The notes: generated by a model not told the origin, from the sequence alone. DNA of 64,000 nt from Paraburkholderia hiiakae (GCF_904848665.1 NZ_CAJHCQ010000033.1:1-64000); one strand, 5' to 3'. Numbered from the stretch's first letter, positions 50,130-59,193 are shown. Numbers and translations: made by a program.

Positions 50130-50234
50130 TCGAGATAGGTTTTATCGTGCTAGGGACAATGTTTTGCAATACTCATCGATTCACCGTCAGATCAATGTGC
50201 GGTAGTCGCTAACACTCCGTCCACGCGCAACAAC

Positions 50235-50269
50235 AAAAAAGGGGAACGCCAAACTGGCGTTCCCCTTTT
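50235..50269. terminator. terminator after the HlyD-type gene
   Basis: A ten-bp perfect stem GGGGAACGCC/GGCGTTCCCC with a five-base loop has six A on its left and four T on its right. The minus-strand T6 tail suits the efflux operon, whose last gene ends at 50345. Confidence 0.88.
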
Positions 50270-50344
50270 GCGTGCGTTTTTGCGTGCGCTCTTACGTGAT
50301 GCGGCTGGCGGCGCGCGCGGTCAGCGTGCTGCGTCACCGCGCCA

Positions 50345-51208
50345 TCACGTGCCCGGTTTCACGACCACCGTGCAGGTCGTCCCGGCCGCGAGCACCATGT
50401 CGTCCGGCACCTTGTCGATGTGGATGCGCACCGGCACGCGTTGCGCGAGGCGCACCCAGTTGAAGGTCGGGTTCACGTCGGCGAGCAGTTCGCGGCTTTG
50501 CGGATTGTCGCGGTCGTAGATGCCGCGCGAGATGCTCTCCACGTGGCCTTCGAGCGTGCCGCCGCTCATCAGCTTGATGTCGGCCTTGTTGCCCACCTTC
50601 ACGTGCGGCAGCTTGGTTTCCTCGAAGTAGCCGTAGACCCAGAACGAATGGCTGTCCACCACGGCGAGCTTGGCCTGGCCGGAGATCGCGTAGTCGCCCT
50701 GGAACACCTGCAGGTTCGTGATGTAGCCGTCCACCGGGGAGACCACGCGCGTGCGTTCGAGGTTCAGTTTGGCGGCGTCGAGCGCGGCGATTGCCTGCTG
50801 GTACTGCGCCTGTGCCGAGTTTGCGGTGTGCGAAGCGTTTTCACGGTTTTCCTGCGAGACGACTTCACTGTCCATGTCGGCGCGGCGGCGCGCGTCGTCC
50901 TGGCGCATGGTCAGCTCGGCTTTGCGCGCGGCCACGGCGGCCTCGGCCTGCTCGACGGCGATCTGATAGTGCGACGGGTCGATCTGCATCAGCAGGTCGC
51001 CCTTGTGCACGAACTGGTTGTCCTTCACGGGCAGCTCGACCACGGCGCCCGAAACGTCGGGGGCGATGTTCACCACTTCGGCGCGCACGCGACCGTCGCG
51101 GGTCCACGGCTCGTCCATGTAGTGAACCCACAGGACGCGCCCGACCAGAATGGCGACGACGAAGATGATGGCCGTCGCGATAAAGCCAATGAGGTTGCGG
51201 ATTGTCAT
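50345..51208 (-). CDS. HlyD/AaeA-type membrane fusion protein
   Basis: The 287-residue periplasmic adaptor of an efflux pump has one N-terminal transmembrane helix (about 7-27), a biotinyl-lipoyl-like half (APDVSGAVVELPVKDNQFVH), an alpha-helical hairpin (about 80-150) and a closing beta domain with RVVSPVDGYITNLQVFQG. It resembles AaeA, which couples the inner-membrane FUSC pump to the outer-membrane factor for export of hydroxylated aromatic acids. It is last in the operon outer-membrane factor, FUSC, DUF1656, HlyD. Confidence 0.92.
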   Translation of the reverse strand: MTIRNLIGFIATAIIFVVAILVGRVLWVHYMDEPWTRDGRVRAEVVNIAPDVSGAVVELPVKDNQFVHKGDLLMQIDPSHYQIAVEQAEAAVAARKAELTMRQDDARRRADMDSEVVSQENRENASHTANSAQAQYQQAIAALDAAKLNLERTRVVSPVDGYITNLQVFQGDYAISGQAKLAVVDSHSFWVYGYFEETKLPHVKVGNKADIKLMSGGTLEGHVESISRGIYDRDNPQSRELLADVNPTFNWVRLAQRVPVRIHIDKVPDDMVLAAGTTCTVVVKPGT

Positions 51209-51248
51209 GATTCGGTTGATTCGTTCAGCGATGCATTCAGCGGCGCAT

Positions 51249-51448
51249 TTAGTGATAAACCGCGAGGCCGAGCACGCAGCACACGACCACGAGCAGGCTC
51301 ACGCGAAAGAGGGACGGGTGCCACACGACCCGATAGAGGCCGGTTCTGGCCAGAACGGATCGAGCACCCAGGTGATCGCTGCGCCCAGCATGAAGAGCAG
51401 CACGATCGCCGGGATATAGGCGTCGAGAAACGCGACGTCACGAGGCAT
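51249..51448 (-). pseudogene. DUF1656 (AaeX-like) gene with a one-base frameshift
   Basis: The frame starts at ATG 51446-51448 (MPRDVAFLDAYIPAIVLLFM), the start of the DUF1656 family. It follows the family to TWVLD, then runs into an unrelated tail and stops at 51299. Reading one frame over, the rest of the family appears: LYRVVWHPSLFRVSLLVVVC, ending at a TAA at 51249-51251. The whole is 200 bases, one short of 67 codons. A base missing near 51344 (TTCTGG where TTCTTGG would restore the frame), inside the palindrome GTTCTGGCCAGAAC, explains it. This may be a real mutation or a sequencing error. AaeX is a small accessory of AaeAB-type pumps. Confidence 0.75.
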
Positions 51449-53684
51449 GGTTGGCTCCATGAGGTTGACGCTGATTCGCGCCCTCGCTGCCCGCGTAGGC
51501 CGCGAGCGGCGATTGCGGGTCGATGAGCGCGGTGCGGATGAAATGCAGATGGCTCTGGATGCGCTGCAACTGATGACGCGCTTCGCGAGGCGGCGTGTCG
51601 CCACGCTCGGCCGCGCTCGTTGCCTCGGGCTTCCACATGCCTTGCAGCACCGTCTGGCTCGCGTCGATGGCGTGTACGGTTGCCGCGAGCGCGTCGCGGT
51701 AGCGTGCCTCGCTTGGGCGATCGAAGAGCGCGCTCACGGCCTTGAGCGTCGCGTCGATCGCCACGCGCCATGCCGTTGCGTGCGGGTACGGCGGATGCGC
51801 GGGCAGCGTGGCCAGCTCGTGACGCAGATCGAGCGCGGCGTTGCCCACTTCGAGCGTCGAGAAGAGCCAGCGCAGCGTGTCGCGGCGTTGCGTGTCGTCG
51901 TTGCCGGCGATCGCCGAGAGCTGGAACATCAGGTCGCGCGCGCCGCTCTCGAAGCGGTTGCGCAGTCCCTTCAGGCGCGCGCGGCAGGCCTGCACGGCGG
52001 CGCCGCGCAGGTCGGCCAGCAGGCGCCGGCGCAGCCACGGCGTCGAGGGCGGCAAGAGCACGGCGAACGCCAGCGCCGAAACCGCCATCGACGCGATGAG
52101 CGCGAGTGCGTCGTTCATATAGCTGCTCGGGTTGTACTGCACGACGTTATCCGGGCCCGCGAGAAAGCACAGGAAGATGCAGTAGCCCACGCCGTAGCCC
52201 GCGTACTTCGGGCGCGTCGTGAGGAACACGCCGAACGCGAGCGCGGGCGCGAGCGCGACGCACAGCATCGCGAAGCCGTCGATATGCGGAAACACGCCGA
52301 ACGTGAGCACCATGCCGACGAGCGAAGCGAGCACGGTGCCGAGCGCCATTTGCGTCGCCATGCGCGAGGGCTGCGGCGCGGACGAGGCGAGCGCGCAGGT
52401 CGCGGCGGCATTGAGCACGAGGGTCGTGCCGCTCGGCCATGCGGTGGCGATCCAGAACGCGCCGAGCAGCGTCATCACGATCGCGGCGCGCAGACCCGCG
52501 ACGCCTGCTGCGATCGGGTTCGTCTTCGGCACGTAGCGCGCGATCCATTTTTCGCGCGAGTGCGTATCGACGGCAAGCGAGGCGTAGGTGGCCGTGTACT
52601 CGGTCATCTCGTGCACGAAGCGGTAGAACAGTTCCGTGGCGGTGTCGAAGTCGAGCAGGTGCGCATCGCCTTGCGCTTCGAGTTCGGCGCGCGTGGCGCG
52701 TACGCGCCTCGGCAGCGCCGAGCGGTAGTCTTCGAGTTGCTTCGAGACGTGCGCCGCGTCGGCGGCCGTGAGCACCGGTTCGCCCGCTTTCGCGAACAGC
52801 GGCGCGATCTCACGGAAGTACGGTTCGAGCGCATCGACGGTGACCGAGGAGCCATCCGCGCGCAGACGGTTCATCAACTGATGCAGCGCGTGAAAGCGCG
52901 TGGAGACCGTCATGAACTCGGTGTTCAGGCGCGCGAGGCGCCCCGAGCGCATGCGCGCGTCGGGCGACTCGAACACGGCCATGCTGCGGTTCGCTTCGAG
53001 GCCCACGACGTCGGCGACGAAGCGCGCATTGCTTGCTTCGATGTGCGAACGATCGATGCGGCCGGCAAGCGCTGCCGACACGTAGTCGACGAACGACGAG
53101 AAACGGCGCCGCACGTTCGAGCGCAGCATCTCGCCCGTAAACTGCGGAAACACCACGGCGCTGACGAAGCCCGAGCAAAGAATGCCGATCGAGATCTCGC
53201 CCACGCGCGTCATGGCCGACATGAACGCACCGTCGGGATGCTGCGAGGCCGGAATGCCGATGAGCGCCGCCGTATAGCCCGCGAGCACGAAGCCGTACGA
53301 ACGGAAGTTGCGGTTGCGCGCCGCGCCCGCGGTGCACAGGCCCACCCACAGCGCCGTCGAGACGATGAAGAGTTCCGGCTGCTGTGCGAAGAGGCCGATC
53401 AGCGCGAGCATCACGACGAGGCCCACGAGCGTGCCGCAAAGCCGGTAGAAGCTCTTCGCGAATACGGGGCCGCTTTGCGGCTGCATCACGATGAACACCG
53501 TCGTCATGGCCGTGCGCGGCTGCGGCAGATCGAGCTTCATGGCAATGCCGAGCGCGAGCAGTGCGGCGGCGATCGCCTTGAAGAGATAGATCCAGACGAG
53601 GCCGTCAGTGCGCGCCCAATCGGCGAGCGCAGCATAGAGGTTCTGGCCGCCCGGCTGCGGAGGTGAGGAGGTGGACGCTTGCAT
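51438..53684 (-). CDS. FUSC family efflux pump (AaeB-like)
   Basis: The 748-residue inner-membrane protein is built of two similar halves, each with a bundle of about five to six hydrophobic helices followed by a long soluble region, as in AaeB and other aromatic-acid exporters. The start of the first bundle reads AIAAALLALGIAMKLDLPQP with MQPQSGPVFAKSFYRLCGT; the second bundle begins near residue 385. ATG at 53684 has GAGG upstream and lies just 12 bases after the outer-membrane factor stop. Its stop overlaps the DUF1656 start by 11 bases. The likely substrates are hydroxylated aromatic carboxylates or fusaric-acid-like compounds. Confidence 0.92.
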   Translation of the reverse strand: MQASTSSPPQPGGQNLYAALADWARTDGLVWIYLFKAIAAALLALGIAMKLDLPQPRTAMTTVFIVMQPQSGPVFAKSFYRLCGTLVGLVVMLALIGLFAQQPELFIVSTALWVGLCTAGAARNRNFRSYGFVLAGYTAALIGIPASQHPDGAFMSAMTRVGEISIGILCSGFVSAVVFPQFTGEMLRSNVRRRFSSFVDYVSAALAGRIDRSHIEASNARFVADVVGLEANRSMAVFESPDARMRSGRLARLNTEFMTVSTRFHALHQLMNRLRADGSSVTVDALEPYFREIAPLFAKAGEPVLTAADAAHVSKQLEDYRSALPRRVRATRAELEAQGDAHLLDFDTATELFYRFVHEMTEYTATYASLAVDTHSREKWIARYVPKTNPIAAGVAGLRAAIVMTLLGAFWIATAWPSGTTLVLNAAATCALASSAPQPSRMATQMALGTVLASLVGMVLTFGVFPHIDGFAMLCVALAPALAFGVFLTTRPKYAGYGVGYCIFLCFLAGPDNVVQYNPSSYMNDALALIASMAVSALAFAVLLPPSTPWLRRRLLADLRGAAVQACRARLKGLRNRFESGARDLMFQLSAIAGNDDTQRRDTLRWLFSTLEVGNAALDLRHELATLPAHPPYPHATAWRVAIDATLKAVSALFDRPSEARYRDALAATVHAIDASQTVLQGMWKPEATSAAERGDTPPREARHQLQRIQSHLHFIRTALIDPQSPLAAYAGSEGANQRQPHGANHAS

Positions 53685-53695
53685 TGTCGGCCGCC

Positions 53696-55306
53696 TCAGT
53701 GCGCCGCGCCGGATGCGCTTGCATCGGCGGCGTCGGGCCCGGACGACGCATGCGACCCGTGCGGCGCAAGCAGCGCCGCGGGCATCAGCGGCACGTCGCG
53801 CGTCTTCTTGCCGTGCGCGGGCAGCTGCTCGGCGTCGGTCGGGCCTTTCGCTGCAACATCGCTCGACGCGTCGATCATGCCGCCGCCCAGCGCCGCGACG
53901 AGCGAGGCGTGCGCGGTCAGGCGCTCGGCCTGGATGTGCGCGACGCCTTCCTGCGCGCGCAGCAGCTGCGTTTGCGCAATCAGCACGTTCACATAGTCGG
54001 TCAGGCCACGGCGGAAGCCTTCCTGCGCGAGGTCGTAGTTGCGCTGCGCGGCCGCGACCGAGCGGTGCGCGTCGTCTTCCTGCGTCGCGAGCGAGCGCAT
54101 GCGCACGACCTGATCGGCGATTTCCTTGAGCGCGGTGACGATCGTCTGGTTGTACTGATCGACGGCGATGTCGTACGCGGCGGACTGCGCGCCGAGCTGC
54201 GCGCGCAGGCGTCCGCCGTCGAAGATCGGCAGCGAGAACGCGGGGCCGGCCGCGTAGCTGCCGCTCATCGACTTGAGGAACTGGAACAGCGGGCCGGCCG
54301 CCGCGTACCCGCCCATCGAAACGAGCAGGTTCACGTTCGGATAGAAGTCGGCACGGGCGACGTCGATGCCGCGCGCTTGCGCGGCGACGAGCCAGCGCGC
54401 CGCGACTACGTCGGGGCGATAGCCGATCAGCTCGGCAGGCAGCGCCGAAGGCAGGCCCGCGGGCGCGGCGAGCGAGAGCGCCGGGCGCTCGATCGATTCG
54501 CCGGCGCCCGGCCCCTTGCCCGCGAGCGCCGCGAGCTGGTTCTTGCCGAGCGCGATGGACTCTTCGAGCGCGTCGATCTGGCGCTCGTATTCGGGCAGCG
54601 GTGTTTGCGCCTGACTCACTTCGAGCTGGGTGCCGATGCCGCCCGCCAGGCGCTTTTGCGCGAGCGCGAGAATGCGCTGCTGCTGAGCGAGCGTTTGTTT
54701 CGCAATGTCGAGCAGCGCGTAGTTCATCGACATGTCGATGTAGGTGCGCGTGACATTGACTTCGAGTTCGAGCTGCGCCGCGCGCGCATCCGCAGCCGTG
54801 GCGTGCGCCACGTCGAGCGCGCGCTCGGCGTTGTTCTTGTCCTGGCCCCAGAGATCGAGGTGATAGGAGAGGCCGAGCGTGGCCGTGTTGTTCCACGTAT
54901 TCGCGCCCGCGAGCGGTCCCGGTCCGTAATAAACGTTATCGGACCATTGCTGACGCTGGATGGACATGCTGCCGTTGATTTGCGGCAGGAGCCCGGCCTG
55001 GGCCACGCCCACCATCGAGCGCGCTTCGCGCACACGCGCCTGGGCCGCGGCAAGCGAGGGGTTGCCGGCCACGGAGGCTTCGATCCAGGCGTTCAGTTGA
55101 GGGTCGTTATAGCCGCGCCACCAGTCGCTGGCGGGCCAGCCGGCGTCGGTGTTGGCCGCGCGGATCGCCGATCCGGCGTCGAGTTGCGCGGCTTCGGCCT
55201 GTTGCGCTTGCGGTGCGATGCCCCCGGTACTGGCGCAGCCCGCGATTATCAACGAGAACGTAAGAACCGAGAGTGCGGCGAGTCCTTTCGGTACCGGAGA
55301 CTGCAC
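53696..55306 (-). CDS. NodT/OprM-type outer-membrane efflux lipoprotein
   Basis: The 536-residue outer-membrane factor has a lipoprotein signal with Cys24 in IIAGC and two OEP repeats (about 75-270 and 290-480) that form the TolC-like channel. A conserved opening WPASDWWRGYNDPQLNAWIE and GGLTDYVNVLIAQTQLLRAQ-type repeats are present. The C-terminal 50 residues are a Pro/Ala/His-rich extension beyond the usual family end. It starts with GTG at 55304-55306 after AAGGAG. It is the first gene of the efflux operon and divergent from the LysR regulator. Confidence 0.9.
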   Translation of the reverse strand: MQSPVPKGLAALSVLTFSLIIAGCASTGGIAPQAQQAEAAQLDAGSAIRAANTDAGWPASDWWRGYNDPQLNAWIEASVAGNPSLAAAQARVREARSMVGVAQAGLLPQINGSMSIQRQQWSDNVYYGPGPLAGANTWNNTATLGLSYHLDLWGQDKNNAERALDVAHATAADARAAQLELEVNVTRTYIDMSMNYALLDIAKQTLAQQQRILALAQKRLAGGIGTQLEVSQAQTPLPEYERQIDALEESIALGKNQLAALAGKGPGAGESIERPALSLAAPAGLPSALPAELIGYRPDVVAARWLVAAQARGIDVARADFYPNVNLLVSMGGYAAAGPLFQFLKSMSGSYAAGPAFSLPIFDGGRLRAQLGAQSAAYDIAVDQYNQTIVTALKEIADQVVRMRSLATQEDDAHRSVAAAQRNYDLAQEGFRRGLTDYVNVLIAQTQLLRAQEGVAHIQAERLTAHASLVAALGGGMIDASSDVAAKGPTDAEQLPAHGKKTRDVPLMPAALLAPHGSHASSGPDAADASASGAAH

Positions 55307-55398
55307 GATTTACTCCTTATCTTGGCTATGAATCACTGCCCGTCATTATATTTTTTGCGCGATTGATGAATAACCGGTAAGGATGCAAGGCATTTTTA

Positions 55399-55438
55399 CG
55401 AAACGTGAGACAATCGATCTTGCGAAATATGAAACAAT
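55399..55438. promoter_or_regulatory. direct repeats in the LysR/efflux divergent region
   Basis: CGAAACGTGAGACAAT (55399-55414) and CGAAATATGAAACAAT (55423-55438) agree at 13 of 16 positions with a 24-base period, about 2.3 helical turns. They lie 25-64 bases before the LysR gene start. They are candidate binding sites for that regulator. Confidence 0.45.
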
Positions 55439-55462
55439 TCGTGTGTCAGATAGAGGATTGGT

Positions 55463-56401
55463 ATGGATACGCTTCAAAACATGCGTGTATTCGTCCGGGT
55501 GGTGGAGGCGGGCAGCTTCACGGGCGCGGCGCAATACCTGAACACGACTACGGCTTATGCCTCGCGCGCGGTGTCCGATCTGGAGGCGCATCTGCGCACG
55601 CGACTTCTGAATCGCACGACGCGTCGCATCGCGCTCACCGAAGCGGGCGAGCGTTACTTGCAGCGCTGCGAGCAGATCCTGGCCTACGTCGATCAGGCTG
55701 AAGCGGAAGCCGGCGACGCGCATGCGCGCCCCTCGGGCAAGCTCAAGGTCCACGCCATGACGAGCTTCGGCCAGCACTATGTGGTGCCGGCGGTGGGGCA
55801 GTATCAGCAGCGCTATCCCGACGTGCACGTGGAGCTCACGCTCGCGCAGCGCATGCCGGACCTGCTCGACGAGGGTTATGACGTGGCCCTCGTGGTCGCG
55901 ACCGATCTGCCGGATTCCGGTTTCGTGTCGCAGCGGCTCACGAGCGCGTTCAGCATCGCGGTTGCATCGCCGGCGTATCTGGAGAAGCGCGGCGTGCCGC
56001 AAAAGCCCGCCGATCTCGCCCACCACACCTGCCTGCAGATGGTGACGCCCGTGTTCCCGACCTCGCAGTGGCAGTTCACGGGCCCCGAAGGCGAGGCGAC
56101 GGTCGATCTCGGCGCGGCGACCTTCCAGGTGAACGTGGCGGAAGCGATGGCGGTGGCCGTGCGCGAGGGCATGGGCGTGGGCCTGCTGCCGATCTATTCG
56201 GCGATCAGCGGTCTGCGCAGCGGCGAACTGCAGTGGATCCTGCCGGAGTACAAGTCGCAGGAGATGAACGTCTTTGCGGTGTACCCGTCGCGCCAGTATC
56301 TCGACGCGAAGATCCGCACATGGGTCGAGCTGCTGCGCGAGAGCATGCCTTCGACGCTCGCACGGGATCAAAACGAGCTACGCCGGTTCGCGCGCACGTG
56401 A
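55463..56401 (+). CDS. LysR family regulator of the efflux operon (AaeR/CrgA-like)
   Basis: The 312-residue LysR protein of the CrgA/AaeR subgroup has a winged helix-turn-helix at 1-60 (MDTLQNMRVFVRVVEAGSFT, LNTTTAYASRAVSDLE) and a C-terminal co-inducer domain (about 90-300; GKLKVHAMTSFGQHYVVPAV). GAGG precedes ATG 55463. It is divergent from the outer-membrane-factor/FUSC/HlyD operon with 156 AT-richer bases between. By analogy with E. coli AaeR it probably activates that operon in response to an aromatic acid. Confidence 0.9.
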   Translation: MDTLQNMRVFVRVVEAGSFTGAAQYLNTTTAYASRAVSDLEAHLRTRLLNRTTRRIALTEAGERYLQRCEQILAYVDQAEAEAGDAHARPSGKLKVHAMTSFGQHYVVPAVGQYQQRYPDVHVELTLAQRMPDLLDEGYDVALVVATDLPDSGFVSQRLTSAFSIAVASPAYLEKRGVPQKPADLAHHTCLQMVTPVFPTSQWQFTGPEGEATVDLGAATFQVNVAEAMAVAVREGMGVGLLPIYSAISGLRSGELQWILPEYKSQEMNVFAVYPSRQYLDAKIRTWVELLRESMPSTLARDQNELRRFART

Positions 56402-56414
56402 GGCGGCTGCGCTT

Positions 56415-56446
56415 GCGCCTGATTTCCGCCTGATTTGCGCCTGATC
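56415..56446. repeat. 11-bp tandem repeat, three copies
   Basis: GCGCCTGATTT (56415-56425), CCGCCTGATTT (56426-56436) and GCGCCTGATC (56437-56446) follow one another immediately after the LysR stop codon. Confidence 0.75.
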
Positions 56447-56462
56447 AAAAGGCACGTGCGGG

Positions 56463-56482
56463 CTGTGACAGCCTGTTACAGC
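56463..56482. promoter_or_regulatory. paired CTGTNACAGC elements
   Basis: CTGTGACAGC (56463-56472) and CTGTTACAGC (56473-56482) are two palindromic decamers in direct succession, placed one helical turn apart. They lie about 105 bases upstream of a small membrane-protein gene. The binding factor is unknown. Confidence 0.35.
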
Positions 56483-56585
56483 TTGCGCAGATGGCAACAC
56501 TTCCTTACGCCCGGCGGCGCGGCGGCTTGGTAAGGTAGCGGGACGGTTTCACGCAACCCTCTTTTTGCCAACACCAGGGACTTAC

Positions 56586-56729
56586 ATGGATACGCATCTG
56601 ATGATCGGCATCGCCGTGATGATGGGCCTGATCGGCATCGCGGCATCGCGCGATCTGCTGCGCATGCGCCGCGCGCAGCTGCAGCCCGCGACGCTGCGCG
56701 TGCGCCGCGACGACGCACGCATGCATTGA
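56586..56729 (+). CDS. small membrane protein (47 aa)
   Basis: ATG at 56586 follows AGGGA seven bases upstream and starts MDTHLMIGIAVMMGLIGIAA, one transmembrane helix (about 4-20). An arginine-rich tail of 27 residues follows, ending DDARMH. The layout (short periplasmic end, helix, strongly basic cytoplasmic tail) matches many small inner-membrane proteins. It is convergent with the metallophosphoesterase gene, with 34 bases between stops. The family is unknown. Confidence 0.5.
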   Translation: MDTHLMIGIAVMMGLIGIAASRDLLRMRRAQLQPATLRVRRDDARMH

Positions 56730-56763
56730 CGCATGCATTGAAATAGCGCGCCCGTTCGCCGCG

Positions 56764-57582
56764 CTAGATTTCCACCACCTTGTCCCATGCAAATGCCGGA
56801 TTCTCCGGCTGCCCCGTGCGACGGTCGCGATAGCCGCGCGGATTGCACACCACGCGCGTGCCGTTGACCGTGTAGTCGAAGCACGTATGCGTGTGGCCAT
56901 GTATCCATAGCGCGACAGGCGCGCGCACCAGCGCGTCGAGATCGCTCACGAATCCCGCCGACACCAGATCTTCCGCGTAGCGCGTTGCGAGGCTTTGCCT
57001 GTGCGGCGCGTGGTGCGTCACGACGATCGTCTCGCCCGCGAAGGGCTTCGCCAGTTCCGCTTCGAGCCACGCGCGCGAACGCGCATGGAGCGCGAGCGAA
57101 TCGGCCGGCGTGAAGTCGCGGGGGAGCGCTTGCGGGCTATCCGGCCAGGACACCTGGATCAATCCGCGAAAGTCGAGCATCACGCGCAACGCGGCCGCAA
57201 TGGCGGCTTCGCGCGCGGCATCGGCGGCGCCAAAGAGCGCGAAGTCCGCCCACAGCGTGGTGCCGAGCACGCGAAAGCGGGCCGCCGGATCGACATACAC
57301 GCCGTCGTTGAGGAAATGCACGTTGTCGAGTGGGGCGGCGGCGTCGCGCATCGCCGTTTCCAGTGCGCCAAGATCGCCGTCGTAGTACTCGTGATTGCCG
57401 GGCACGTACACCACCGGCACCTGCGGATCGAACGTCTCCGCCGCCCAACGCAGACCGAGCCCGTGATTGTGGATGTCGCCCGCGAGCACGACGAGATCGG
57501 CCTGCGCATGCGGGATCGTGTAGGGCTCGTCGTACTCCAGATGCAGGTCGGACAGCACGCGGATCTTCACCGGGTTTTTCAC
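56764..57582 (-). CDS. metallophosphoesterase
   Basis: The 272-residue calcineurin-like phosphoesterase has all metal-binding blocks in order: SDLHLEY (11-17), LAGDIHNHG, PGNHEYYDGD, VVTHHAPHRQS and WIHGHTHTCFD. It uses a two-metal centre to hydrolyse phosphoesters; the substrate (nucleotide, cyclic nucleotide or protein) cannot be told. There is no signal peptide, so it is cytoplasmic. It follows the FAD-oxidoreductase gene by 17 bases and is likely co-transcribed with it. Confidence 0.88.
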   Translation of the reverse strand: MKNPVKIRVLSDLHLEYDEPYTIPHAQADLVVLAGDIHNHGLGLRWAAETFDPQVPVVYVPGNHEYYDGDLGALETAMRDAAAPLDNVHFLNDGVYVDPAARFRVLGTTLWADFALFGAADAAREAAIAAALRVMLDFRGLIQVSWPDSPQALPRDFTPADSLALHARSRAWLEAELAKPFAGETIVVTHHAPHRQSLATRYAEDLVSAGFVSDLDALVRAPVALWIHGHTHTCFDYTVNGTRVVCNPRGYRDRRTGQPENPAFAWDKVVEI

Positions 57583-57599
57583 GGTTCTGGCTCCTTCGA

Positions 57600-59036
57600 T
57601 CAGTGCAGCACTTTCCCCGGATTCATCAGATTCAGCGGATCGAGCGCGGTCTTGATCGCACGCATCAGGGCAAGTTCGACGTCGCTCTTGTAGTGCATGT
57701 TCTCGTCGATCTTCAACTGCCCGAGGCCGTGCTCCGCACTGATCGTGCCGCGATGGCGATCCACGCTGTCGTAGACGATACGGTTCAGCGTCTTCTCGTT
57801 TTCGGCGAGGAAGCGCTTCGGGTCGCCGCCTTCGGGTGCCTGCACGTTGTAGTGCAGATTGCCGTCGCCGAGATGGCCAAAGGTGACCATGCGTGCGCCG
57901 GGCACCGTGCGGGCGATCTCGGCGTCGGTTTCCTCGATGAAATGGCCGATACGCGAAATCGGCACGCCGATATCGTGCTTGATGTTCAACCCTTCCTGCG
58001 CCTGCGCGAGCGGAATGTGCTCGCGGATATTCCAGAACGCCTGCGACTGCGCGAGGCTTTCGGCGACCACAGCGTCTTCCACGAGACCTTGTTCGAGCGC
58101 TTCTTCCATGAGCCGCTCGAAGAGCGCCCGCGCGTGTGCTTCGCTTTCGTTATCCGAGAGTTCGAGCAGCACGACCTGCGCGTGATGCTCCTGGAACGGA
58201 TAGCGCAGCTGCGGAAAATGACGGCCGACGAGTTGCATGCAGAAGTCCGACATTAGCTCGAAGCCCGTGAGCAGCGGCCCGGCGTAGCGCTGCGCGAGCG
58301 CGAGGAAGTCGAGCGCCGCATGCGCGGAGCCGAGCGCGGCGAGCGCGGTGACGCGCGCGGCCGGCAGCGGATGCAGCTTCATCACGGCGGCGGTGATGAC
58401 GCCGAGCGTGCCCTCCGCGCCAATGAAGAGATCGCGCAGATCGTAGCCGGTGTTGTCCTTGCGCAGTCCGCGCAGGCCGTCCCAGATCTCGCCTTTCGGC
58501 GTGACGACTTCGAGGCCTAAGCACAGCTCGCGCGTGTTGCCATAGCGCAGCACGCCGGTGCCGCCAGCGTTGGTCGAGAGATTGCCGCCGATCGTGCAGC
58601 TGCCTTCGGCCGCGAGCGAAAGCGGGAAGAGGCGGCCCGCATCCCTGGCGCGCGCCTGGACTTCGGCGAGGATCACGCCGGCTTCGACGGTGATCGTGTT
58701 GTTGTGCGCGTCGATTTCCCGCACGCGGTTCAGGCGGCGCAGGCTCAGGACGGCCTGGTTGCCGCTCGCGTCGGGCGTCGCGCCGCCGGCGAGGCCCGTG
58801 TTGCCGCCTTGCGGCACGAGCGCGACGCGATGCTCGTGCGCGAGCTTCACGACAGCGGCCACTTCCTGCGCATTGGCCGGGCAAAGCACAGCGAAGGCCG
58901 CGCCCTGGTAGCGGCGGCGCCAGTCGGCGAGGTAGGGCGCGGTGTCATGCGCGTCGGTCAGCACGTTTTGCGCGCCGATGGCGGCGGCGCAGGCATCGAG
59001 AAAGGCTTGGCTGGCGGTCGGGGTGGAGTCGGTCAT
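57600..59036 (-). CDS. FAD-linked oxidase (GlcD / D-2-hydroxyglutarate dehydrogenase family)
   Basis: The 478-residue flavoprotein of the vanillyl-alcohol-oxidase fold oxidises a D-2-hydroxy acid and passes electrons to a carrier. The FAD-binding domain shows PQGGNTGLAGGATPD, GGNLSTNAGGTGVLRYGNTR and DLFIGAEGTLGVITAA. The C-terminal domain has the metal-binding GHLGDGNLHYNVQ and SAEHGLGQLK with the expected His and Glu. D-lactate, glycolate and D-2-hydroxyglutarate are all possible substrates; the sequence is closest to the D-2-hydroxyglutarate type. The start is ATG at 59036. Confidence 0.88.
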   Translation of the reverse strand: MTDSTPTASQAFLDACAAAIGAQNVLTDAHDTAPYLADWRRRYQGAAFAVLCPANAQEVAAVVKLAHEHRVALVPQGGNTGLAGGATPDASGNQAVLSLRRLNRVREIDAHNNTITVEAGVILAEVQARARDAGRLFPLSLAAEGSCTIGGNLSTNAGGTGVLRYGNTRELCLGLEVVTPKGEIWDGLRGLRKDNTGYDLRDLFIGAEGTLGVITAAVMKLHPLPAARVTALAALGSAHAALDFLALAQRYAGPLLTGFELMSDFCMQLVGRHFPQLRYPFQEHHAQVVLLELSDNESEAHARALFERLMEEALEQGLVEDAVVAESLAQSQAFWNIREHIPLAQAQEGLNIKHDIGVPISRIGHFIEETDAEIARTVPGARMVTFGHLGDGNLHYNVQAPEGGDPKRFLAENEKTLNRIVYDSVDRHRGTISAEHGLGQLKIDENMHYKSDVELALMRAIKTALDPLNLMNPGKVLH

Positions 59037-59193
59037 GGTGTCTCGGAGTTTCGTGCCGCTGCGCGGGACTGACGCGCGGCGCGATTATCGTGAAGGCGCG
59101 AGGCTCAAACGGCTAGTTTGACACGGCGATAGCCTTCACGCAGCGCGCGTGGGCAACGCGGACGCGGCGTGGGTGCGCGGTGGAGGGCGTGGC

